Source: an uncultured Clostridia bacterium
GTDB lineage: Bacteria; Bacillota; Clostridia; Oscillospirales; Oscillospiraceae
Assembly (NCBI GenBank): GCA_946550725.1
Contig: CAMNQX010000002.1
Location: 124,001-188,000 of the forward strand
Length of the DNA stretch: 64,000 nt
Direction of reading: 5' to 3'
In this document: positions 24,895-31,930 of the stretch, piece after piece
Layout: the number at the start of each line of letters is the position of its first letter
How positions within the stretch are numbered: the first letter of the stretch is position 1
The notes under the pieces: model-generated
What the model was told of the DNA's origin: nothing
Seen by the model: only the letters and a program-made list of their open reading frames with translations
Database searches by the model: none
Translations under genes and position numbers: made by a program

Positions 24895-25746
24895 ATGACT
24901 TTGCGAAGCGTAGACACGTGGCTGGACCGGTTTGCCTACAAGCACCCTAAGCTGGGGATCCCCCGGCTGATGCTCTATATCGTTCTGGGCAACCTCGTCG
25001 TCTTTTTCTTTGACCAGTTCAGCTCCCTGACCTTTTCCCAGCTTTTGGCGTTCTCCGCCTCGGACATCCTCAAGGGGGAGGTCTGGCGGCTGGTCACCTT
25101 TGTCTTTGTCCCTCCCCAGCACAATCTGGTCCTTCTGGCCCTGGAGCTTTACTTCATCTACTTCATCGGCTCCTCCCTGGAGCGTGAATGGGGGGCGCCC
25201 AAGTTCACCCTCTTTTATCTGGTGGGCATCCTGGCCAACATTCTGGTGGGCTTCGCGGCGGGCGCCTCCACCATGTACTATGTGAACCTCTCCATGTTCT
25301 TCGCCTTTGCCACCCTGTACCCCGATATGCAGTTCCTGCTGTTCTTCTTCCTCCCCGTCAAGGCCAAATGGCTGGCGTGGGCGGACGCGGCGCTTTTCCT
25401 GTGGGAGATGATCGGGATGGCCGCCGGCGGTTTCTACCTCTCCATGCTCCTGCCCGTAGTAGCCATTTTGAACTACTTCCTCTTCTTCTGGAGTGACATC
25501 CGCCGCTATGTGGGCGGGAATATCCGCCGGGCCAAGCACCAGCACTCCAAGCAGACCATTGACTTCAAGGCCGCCCAGAAAAAGGCCAAGGAGACCCGGG
25601 GGTATATGCACAAGTGCGCCGTGTGCGGCAAAACTGACTCTGACGATCCCAGCATGGAGTTCCGCTACTGCTCCAAGTGCGACGGGTACTACTGCTACTG
25701 CATGGACCACATCAACGACCACGTCCACATCAAAAAGGACGATTGA
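24895..25746 (+). CDS. Rhomboid-like membrane protein with C-terminal zinc finger, probably non-catalytic
   Basis: About 283 residues with six hydrophobic helices (about 22-200) arranged as in rhomboids, including the loop EVWRLVTFVFVP after helix 1. Where active rhomboids have GxSG, this one has VNLSMFFAF, without the glycines. No His is found in the last helix (VVAILNYFLFFW), so the Ser-His dyad appears missing. The C-terminal tail (about 235-275) is a Cys/His-rich zinc-finger-like region (CAVCGK ... CSKCDGYYCYC ... H..H). Start: ATG 24895 is very close to the AAGGGAG site; TTG 24901 has better spacing. Role unknown; a pseudoprotease or membrane adaptor is likely. Confidence 0.8.
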   Translation: MTLRSVDTWLDRFAYKHPKLGIPRLMLYIVLGNLVVFFFDQFSSLTFSQLLAFSASDILKGEVWRLVTFVFVPPQHNLVLLALELYFIYFIGSSLEREWGAPKFTLFYLVGILANILVGFAAGASTMYYVNLSMFFAFATLYPDMQFLLFFFLPVKAKWLAWADAALFLWEMIGMAAGGFYLSMLLPVVAILNYFLFFWSDIRRYVGGNIRRAKHQHSKQTIDFKAAQKKAKETRGYMHKCAVCGKTDSDDPSMEFRYCSKCDGYYCYCMDHINDHVHIKKDD

Positions 25747-25762
25747 ACCTCCCTTTGAACAG

Positions 25763-25796
25763 AAAGAGAGCCGTCACCATGGTGACGGCTCTCTTT
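25763..25796. terminator. Bidirectional terminator
   Basis: A perfect 16-bp palindrome AAAGAGAGCCGTCACC-at-GGTGACGGCTCTCTTT. It serves the rhomboid-like gene on the plus strand and the phosphatase remnant and nucleotidase on the minus strand. Confidence 0.93.
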
Positions 25797-25797
25797 G

Positions 25798-26499
25798 TTA
25801 TGTGCCGGAAAGATGCGTGGTGATCAAATCAATTTGTTTCTCGTTCAGTCCCACCTGCTCCAGCAGGTAAGTGCGGGTGGCCGCCGCCAGGTCCAGCTCG
25901 TCCAGCGCGTGTTCGTCCGCCGCCCCGGTGAAGGTCAGCAGGCAGGTCACGGCCTGCGCCCGGGCGGCGTTCCATTCCCCGCTGCCCTGCTCCACAAGGA
26001 GATACTCCTCGTAGGAGCGCAGGTAGTCCGCCAGCAGCTCCTCCTTGGAAGCGCCCATGAGAGCTTCCAGCACCATGCAGACGTAGCCGGTGCGCTCCAC
26101 GCCGTGAGTGCCGTGGATGAGGTAGGGGCCGGGCCGCTCGGAGATAAAGTCCAGACCGTTGCGCATATCCTCTAAAAAGGCGTCGGAGGGGTAATCATGG
26201 CCCATGTTCAGGGCCACCTGGTCGGTGGCGTCCAACCGGGCGTAGTAAGTGTCCCGGTACCCGGCAAAGTTACGGAAGCGGAGGCGGCAGTCGGAGGTGT
26301 TCACCACCGCCGCGATCCCCGCCCGCCACAGCAGGGCGTCGGCCACAAAGCGGCGTTCGCCCTGGCTGGGGTCGATGGGGCTGGAGGAGCGGTAGAGCAC
26401 CCCGGGGGCGACGCCCCCGGCGGTGATCTCCCGGAAGTTCACGTAAGCCTCGTCAGAGGGGTATTTAGCCCGCTCTGGGTCGCTTACTTCGCGGCGGTA
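25798..26499 (-). pseudogene. Tyrosine-phosphatase domain, 5'-truncated, catalytic Cys replaced by Gly
   Basis: About 233 residues of the secreted tyrosine/inositol phosphatase family (NFREITAGGVAPGVLYRSSSP near the N-terminus, P-loop region near the middle, helical C-terminus). The P-loop, normally HCxxGxxRTG, reads HGTHGVERTG: Cys is Gly (GGC). There is no signal peptide, no start codon and no ribosome-binding site. The homology begins inside the last codons of the 5'-nucleotidase gene, in the -1 frame. A run of seven T (26505-26499) with zero-frame reading T-TTT-TTT lies at the junction, so a -1 slip would give a 960-residue fusion. Either a deletion-made remnant or a frameshift-dependent extension. 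Confidence 0.7.
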
Positions 26500-28679
26500 A
26501 AAAAATCGGTGTAGTTGGTGAGGATCTGGGCCAGTTGGGCGCGGTCGGCGGTGCCCTTGGGATCCAGACGGTTGTCGCCCGTGCCGGAGATGACCTTGGA
26601 GCCCACCGCCCACTGGAAGGCGGGAATGGCCCAGGTGTCCAGAAGCTCGCCGTCGGCGTAGTCCAGAAGGTTGACCTCCTCAACGGTGGTGTTGCCCTTC
26701 TTCTCGGCGTAGCGGCTGAGGAAGGCCACCAGCTCGGCGCGGGTCAGCGCATCCTCGCCATTGAAGGCGCCGGCGCCGTTGCCCTGGGTGATACCCTCCT
26801 GCTCGGCCCAGCGGACCGCGGTCTCATACCACTTGCCCTGGGCGTCGGGGAAGGTAGCCATCTTGTTGTTGACCTCGGGCTTGCCCTCCATGTTGTAGAG
26901 GACCTGGACCATGGTGCCGCGGGTGACGGTGCCGGCGGCGTCAAAGCCGTTGCCGGTGGAGGTCATCAGGCCCTTGTCCATCACGTTCTTGGCGGCAGCG
27001 GTGTACCACTGGCCCGCCTCCAGGCCGACATACTTCACGGTGATACGGCCCTGGGGCGCGGCGTAGGCCTCGCCCACCACGCCGTCCAGCTCCTCGGTGA
27101 TGAAGGCCATGAGGGCCTCGTCCAGAGGCACGCCGGTGTCCACGATGTTCTCGGAGGTGGAGAAGGTGTAGTAGGTGTCGCCGCCGGCGGCCACGAAGTC
27201 GTTGGTGATGACGGCGTAGGTGGCGTCGGTATCAAAGTCCTTGCCGTTCACGCTGTTGATGGTGACGCGGTTGATGGACTTGGGCGCGGCATAGGTGGTG
27301 TCGGGATAGTTCTCGCCGGCGTCATAGGCGGCGGCGGTGTCAATGGAGAAGTTGATGCCGGAGACCTGGGGGAAGCCGCCCACGGCGGTGGGGGTGCAGA
27401 AGGTAGAAGCCTCCAGGGCCTCCAGCAGGGCGGTGCCCTTGATGTAGATGGTGGCGACGGTGTTGCCGAAGGGCAGGACCTTGTTCACGTCCTGACGGGT
27501 GATATCCCCCGCGGCGATGGCGGCGCGGATGCCGCCGCCGTTGGTGACGGCGATGACGTGGTCATCGTCCACGTCCAGTCCGCCGTCCTTGGTGACCTGC
27601 CAGACCATGGCGTCGCAGATCAGGTCGCCCAAATTGGTCTCCTCGGTGCGGTTGCCGGGAGCGCGCTCGCCGTTGAGGGCGACCTCACTCTTGGCGAACA
27701 CCTGGCCGTACAGCTCGTTCACCGCGTCCACCACGGCCTGGGCGGCCTCGGCGACGGTCTCATCCGTCTCGGGAATAGCTTCCACGGGGACGTTCTCGGT
27801 GGTAATGTTCTTGTCGGCGTCGATGATGACCACGCCCACGTTGGCGATCTTAGTGCCGGTGGAGGTGACCACAGTCTCGCCCACCTTGCCGGTGGCGTCG
27901 GTGACAGCCAGCATGTCCTCCAGGGTGGAGTGGGAGTGGCCGTCGATGAGGAGGTCGATTCCCTCCACCTTGGTCAGCATATCGATGGAGCGGTTTCCGT
28001 TGGCAGCGGACTCGTTGTCGATGCCCAGGTGGGACAGGCAGACGATCAGGTCCACCTTCTCCGCCTGCAGGGCCTCCACCTCAGCCTTGGCCACGGCGTA
28101 CAGCTCCTCGCCGCCGTCAAAGGTCACGCCCTTGATCTTGGCGGGGTGGGCCTTGGTGGCGGTCTCGGGGGTGTCCAGGCCGAAAATGCCGATCTTCTGA
28201 TCGCCCTTTTCGATGACCACATGGTTGCCGAAGGCCAGCTTGCCGTCAAACTTGACGTTGGCGGCCAGGACGGGGAACTTGGCCAGCTCCACCAGGGTCT
28301 TGAGGTTCTCATAGCCGTAGTCGAACTCGTGGTTGCCGGGGGCGGCGGCCTCGTAGCCCACCAGGTTCATCAGCTCCACGGCGGACGCGCCCTGGCTGGT
28401 GCTGACGTAGGTTTCGCCCTGGGAGAAGTCGCCCGCGTCCACCAGCAGCACATTCGCGCCGGCGTCCTCAAACATCTTCTTCAGAGTGGCGACCTTGGCG
28501 TAGTTCTCCACCGCGCCATGGACGTCGTTGGTGTGCAGGATGACCAGCTTCCCAGCCACATCGGCAGGGACAGTGTAGGGTGCGATGGCGATGTCCTCCT
28601 CGCCGTCCGCCGCCAGCGCGGGGATGGCCAGAGAGAAGAGCATCGCGACGCACAACAGCAGGGATAAGATCTTCTTCAT
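26484..28679 (-). CDS. SLH-anchored bifunctional metallophosphatase / 5'-nucleotidase
   Basis: A secreted 731-residue enzyme that releases phosphate from extracellular nucleotides. It has a signal peptide (1-23), a calcineurin-like domain (about 44-270) with metal motifs HTNDVHG, DAGDFSQG, GNHEFDYG and HSHS, and the 5'-nucleotidase C-terminal domain (about 310-500; TNGGGIRAAI, LPFGNTV). Three SLH modules (about 555-725) anchor it to the cell wall. The ATG has AAAGGTG upstream and a clear promoter precedes it. It ends TDFFTAAK, with the phosphatase remnant continuing in the -1 frame. Likely role: surface nucleotide scavenging and possibly removal of ATP/AMP signals from the host (inference). 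Confidence 0.94.
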   Translation of the reverse strand: MKKILSLLLCVAMLFSLAIPALAADGEEDIAIAPYTVPADVAGKLVILHTNDVHGAVENYAKVATLKKMFEDAGANVLLVDAGDFSQGETYVSTSQGASAVELMNLVGYEAAAPGNHEFDYGYENLKTLVELAKFPVLAANVKFDGKLAFGNHVVIEKGDQKIGIFGLDTPETATKAHPAKIKGVTFDGGEELYAVAKAEVEALQAEKVDLIVCLSHLGIDNESAANGNRSIDMLTKVEGIDLLIDGHSHSTLEDMLAVTDATGKVGETVVTSTGTKIANVGVVIIDADKNITTENVPVEAIPETDETVAEAAQAVVDAVNELYGQVFAKSEVALNGERAPGNRTEETNLGDLICDAMVWQVTKDGGLDVDDDHVIAVTNGGGIRAAIAAGDITRQDVNKVLPFGNTVATIYIKGTALLEALEASTFCTPTAVGGFPQVSGINFSIDTAAAYDAGENYPDTTYAAPKSINRVTINSVNGKDFDTDATYAVITNDFVAAGGDTYYTFSTSENIVDTGVPLDEALMAFITEELDGVVGEAYAAPQGRITVKYVGLEAGQWYTAAAKNVMDKGLMTSTGNGFDAAGTVTRGTMVQVLYNMEGKPEVNNKMATFPDAQGKWYETAVRWAEQEGITQGNGAGAFNGEDALTRAELVAFLSRYAEKKGNTTVEEVNLLDYADGELLDTWAIPAFQWAVGSKVISGTGDNRLDPKGTADRAQLAQILTNYTDFFTAAK

Positions 28680-28730
28680 GCTCGTTCACCTTTCCGTTTC
28701 ATTCAAAATTGGCCGTCAGGCCTGTCGAAT

Positions 28731-28759
28731 ATTGTAACATTTCTGTAACTTCCACGCAA
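28731..28759 (-). promoter_or_regulatory. Promoter of the 5'-nucleotidase gene
   Basis: On the minus strand TTGCGT (28759-28754), 17 bases, TACAAT (28736-28731); leader of about 45 bases. Confidence 0.75.
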
Positions 28760-28800
28760 GGCCTTTCGGGGAATTTCCCGAATTTTCTGGGGTTTAGACG

Positions 28801-28827
28801 AAAAAGGCGCGCCGAACACGGCGCGCC
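28801..28827 (-). terminator. Terminator of the histidine kinase gene
   Basis: On the minus strand GGCGCGCC-gtgttc-GGCGCGCC followed by TTTTT, 18 bases after the kinase stop. Confidence 0.88.
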
Positions 28828-28844
28828 TTGGCGTATTTTGTTCC

Positions 28845-29678
28845 TCAGCTTTCCCAGGCGGGGAGCACGATATGGAACACCGTCTCGTCCCCGGTGGCTT
28901 CCGCCACGATCTCCCCGCCGTGGTTGTCCACGATCTCCTTGGCGATGGCCAGCCCCAACCCCGCGCCGCCGGTGCGGGTGGAGCGGGCGGCGTCCAGGCG
29001 GTAAAAGCGGTCAAAGATGTTGGACAACTCCTTCTCCGGGATACCCAGACCCCGGTTGGCGATGCGGATATGGACGCGCCCTCCCTCCAGCGCCGCAGTC
29101 AGGCGGATGGTCCCCTCGGGGTGGGAGTAGCTCACCGCGTTGCGCAGCACATTGTCAAACACCCGGGCCAGCTTGTCCGCATCGCCCACGGTGACCAGGC
29201 CGGGGGCGATATCCGTCTCCAGCGTCAGCTTGTTCTCTGCCAAAAGAGGGTAGAATTCGTCGGCGATCTGTTCCAGCAGGAAGGTGAGCTGCACAGGCTC
29301 CTGCCTGTCGCCGTCCTGGTGAAGCTCCATGCGGGAGATATCGAAAAATTCCCCCAGCAGCTCCTCCAGCCGCTGGGCCTTTTCCAGCGCCACGGCGGTG
29401 TACCGCGCCCGCTCGGCCGGGTACAGCCCCGGCTTGTCCCTCAGCAGGGTGAGGTACCCCACCACCGAGGTCAGGGGCGTTTTCAGGTCGTGGGCCAGAA
29501 AGGCCACCAGGTCCTTTTTCCGCTTCTGCTCCTGCTGGGCGGCCCTGCGCTGCACGTCCAGCTCCTCCCGGGTGGTTTTCAGCTCCCGGTCGGCCTGCCG
29601 CCAGCGGCGGAAATACCGCGTCAGAAAGGCCAGCGCCGCCGCCAGCAGCACCGACAAAAAGCCCACCCAAAATGTCAT
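28845..29678 (-). CDS. VanS-like sensor histidine kinase, orphan
   Basis: A 277-residue kinase. One membrane helix (about 2-20) with almost no extracellular part is followed by a coiled linker (25-55). The H-box is FLAHDLKTPLTS (His63), the N-box is DNVLRNAVSYS, and the ATP-lid boxes are NIFDRFYRLD and GGAGLGLAIAKEIV. It resembles the VanS/YycG-like group that senses envelope stress through the membrane. Two ATGs exist: 29684 is only one base from GAGGAGG, so 29678 is used. No response regulator is next to it. It lies directly downstream of the giant surface operon and upstream of the nucleotidase, so a partner must be encoded elsewhere. Confidence 0.88.
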   Translation of the reverse strand: MTFWVGFLSVLLAAALAFLTRYFRRWRQADRELKTTREELDVQRRAAQQEQKRKKDLVAFLAHDLKTPLTSVVGYLTLLRDKPGLYPAERARYTAVALEKAQRLEELLGEFFDISRMELHQDGDRQEPVQLTFLLEQIADEFYPLLAENKLTLETDIAPGLVTVGDADKLARVFDNVLRNAVSYSHPEGTIRLTAALEGGRVHIRIANRGLGIPEKELSNIFDRFYRLDAARSTRTGGAGLGLAIAKEIVDNHGGEIVAEATGDETVFHIVLPAWES

Positions 29679-29715
29679 GTCCATTCCTCCTCAGGTCCCA
29701 TCGGACCGGATAAGC

Positions 29716-29743
29716 AAGGCCACCGGCGTGCGCCGGTGGCCTT
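29716..29743 (-). terminator. Strong stem-loop after the stand-alone SLH gene (weak terminator)
   Basis: A 13-bp perfect stem AAGGCCACCGGCG / CGCCGGTGGCCTT with a two-base loop, but only TTGCTTA after it on the minus strand. It may be an attenuator or 3'-end stabiliser, allowing some read-through into the kinase gene. Confidence 0.6.
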
Positions 29744-29755
29744 GGTGCTGTGTCT

Positions 29756-30895
29756 TCAGTCAGTGGTCTCGCCGTCCTGGACCGTCTGGCCGGCGTCCTG
29801 GACCGTCTCGCTGTCGGCGGAAGCGTCGCTGTAACGCCAACGCTCGTCGATCCAGCACTTGTTCCAGTGCTCAGGCAGGGTCTGCTTGTCCGCGCCGGTG
29901 TACTCCAGGGAGTGGTCGTTAGCCGCCTCAATGATATCGTAATAGGCCCAGTGGTTGGCGGGCACGTCCGACCAGGTCATGTACTCATCCTCACCGTTCT
30001 CGGTGTTGTTGCTGGCCGCGCCGGAGTGGATATACTCGTGCAGCTCGCTCAACCCTTCGGCGTCCACGCCGCGGTAGAGGTAGGCGTTAAAGACCTTCAC
30101 GGCCTCGTCACGGCGGATGTTGTTCAGCGGCTTGAAGGTGCCGTCGGTGTAGCCGTCGATCCAACCCGCGCCTACGGCCATCGCCAGGCCCTCCTTGGCC
30201 CACGCTCCAACATCGTCCATGTCCTCGAAGTCATCCTTCTCCACCAGACCCGCGGGGACGCGGTCCCTCTTCTCCGCCAGACGCGCCACGGCGGTCACAT
30301 ACTCCTGACGGGTGATGGGGTCGTCCGGCCGGAAGGTGCCGTCCAGGTAACCGTTAAACACACCGTTCATGGTGCAGTAAGCGATAGCGGACGCCGCCCA
30401 GTGGCCGGTCACATCGGTGTACTCACCGGGGTTGCCGTAGTCGTAGCCCTCCTCGAAGTCGTCCAGACCCGCCCGGGCGATAATGGTCGCCACGGAGGCG
30501 CGGGTGATAAAGTCACTGGGGCCAAAGGTCCCGTCAGGGTAGCCGATAACATAGTGCTGATGATAAGGCGCATAGACCGCGTAGAAGGTGGTGTCCTCCG
30601 TGACCCGGCTGGCGGTGGGGTCCACCAGAGGAGCCACCTCCCCCACCTTCAGGGTGGCGGGGTCGGTCAGGGACCAGCCCAGGAAGGTGCGGCGGTCCAG
30701 GGCGGTGACGGCGGGCACATGGGCGGGCTTGGTGTCCTGGGGGACGGCCTCAGAGGTCAGGTCGTCGGAGACGCCGCCCACGCCCAGGTTGTAGTCCACC
30801 GCCACGGGGCACCCCGCCGCGGCGGCGCTGAGCGCCGTCGCGGTGAGGATGGTCACGGTCAAAAGCAGGGCAAGAAGTCGTTTCGTGTTCTTCAT
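29756..30895 (-). CDS. Stand-alone SLH anchoring-module protein, paralogue of the giant's C-terminus
   Basis: A 379-residue secreted protein: signal peptide (1-27), an InlB-repeat-like strand region (about 30-105; FLGWSLTDPATLK, DTTFYAVY), three SLH modules (about 110-275) and a tail with MTWSDVPANHWAYY and LPEHWNKCWIDERWRYSD. The last 340 residues match the C-terminus of the 6319-residue protein almost step by step, including the tail that follows the SLH modules. It starts 16 bases after that gene's stop; ATG 30895 is chosen since GTG 30904 lies in the AGGAGGTG site. It carries no other domain, so it may cap or space the S-layer or be a leftover of recombination. The end has a short VQD repeat. 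Confidence 0.9.
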   Translation of the reverse strand: MKNTKRLLALLLTVTILTATALSAAAAGCPVAVDYNLGVGGVSDDLTSEAVPQDTKPAHVPAVTALDRRTFLGWSLTDPATLKVGEVAPLVDPTASRVTEDTTFYAVYAPYHQHYVIGYPDGTFGPSDFITRASVATIIARAGLDDFEEGYDYGNPGEYTDVTGHWAASAIAYCTMNGVFNGYLDGTFRPDDPITRQEYVTAVARLAEKRDRVPAGLVEKDDFEDMDDVGAWAKEGLAMAVGAGWIDGYTDGTFKPLNNIRRDEAVKVFNAYLYRGVDAEGLSELHEYIHSGAASNNTENGEDEYMTWSDVPANHWAYYDIIEAANDHSLEYTGADKQTLPEHWNKCWIDERWRYSDASADSETVQDAGQTVQDGETTD

Positions 30896-31930
30896 GATAC
30901 GCACCTCCTACTTAATGGACGTCGGCAGCGGCGTTGTCGCTGTAACGCCAACGGGCGTCGATCCAGCACTTCTCCCAGTGCTCGGGCAGGGTGTAGCCCA
31001 GCGGGGCGTCGAAGTCGGGCGTGTACTCGTGGTCATTGGCCGCCTCGACGATCTCGTAGTACGCCCAGTGATCCTTGGGCACGTCGGACCAGGTCATGTA
31101 CTCGTCCACGCCGTTGCCGGTGTTGTTGCTGGCCGTGCCGGAGTGGATGTACTCGTGGAGGTCGCTCAGCCCGTCGGCGTCCACGCCGCGGTTCAGGTAG
31201 GCGTTGAAGATCTTCACGGCCTCGTCACGGCGGATGTTGTTCAGCGGCTTGAAGGTGCCGTCGGTGTAGCCGTTGACCCAGCCCTTCTCATAGGAGGTGT
31301 AGATGCCGTTCAGCGCCCATGCCCCGGCCTCGTCAATGTCGTCGAAGGGGATATCCTGGGCGGTCAGCTCGCCGTCCAGACGGGCGATGACGGTGGCGAA
31401 CTCCTGGCGGGTGATGGGCTGGTCAGGACGGAAGGTGCCGTCGGTGTAGCCCTTGAACACGCCGAACTTGGAGCAGTAGGCGATGGCGGACTCGGCCCAG
31501 TGGCCGGACACGTCGCTGTAATTGCCCGGATTGCCGTAGTTGGAGCCTTCCACGAAGTCGGGCAGGATGGCGCGGGCGATGATGGTGGCTACAGAGCCGC
31601 GGGTGATGTCATCGGCGGGGCCGAAGTTGCCGTTGGGATAGCCGATGACGTAGTGCTCATGGAAGGGACGCTCCACGATGACCGCGTAGAAGGTCATGGT
31701 CTCGCCCTTGGCCTCCACGGTCTTGGGATCCACCAACTCAAGCTTCTCGCCGTCCTTCAGGGTGGCGGGGTCGGTCAGAGACCAGCCGCGGAACACATAG
31801 CCGTCCAGGGCGGTGACGCTGGGCACCTTGCTGGGCCGGTTCTTCTCGCTCACGTCCTCGATGGTGGCGTCGGTAGTCACGCCGTGGCTGCCCACGTAAT
31901 AGAGGACCTTGCACGGGCACTCAGGCTCCG
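29830..31930 (-). repeat. Tandem duplication of the anchoring module (about 1 kb units)
   Basis: The DNA of 29830-30840 and 30930-31930 is closely similar in the same orientation; for example the segments near 29833 and 30950 share long runs such as TCGATCCAGCACTT. One unit is the 3' end of the giant gene and the other is nearly all of the next gene. Direct repeats of this size can recombine and delete one copy. Confidence 0.8.

Noticed and set aside
26535-28667. Open frame of 710 codons opposite the 5'-nucleotidase
   Set aside because: Antisense shadow; the minus-strand gene has a signal peptide, catalytic motifs and a promoter.
28765-28782. Stem TTCGGG-gaattt-CCCGAA before the 5'-nucleotidase promoter
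   Set aside because: Only six base pairs and no T-tract; may be chance in this sequence.
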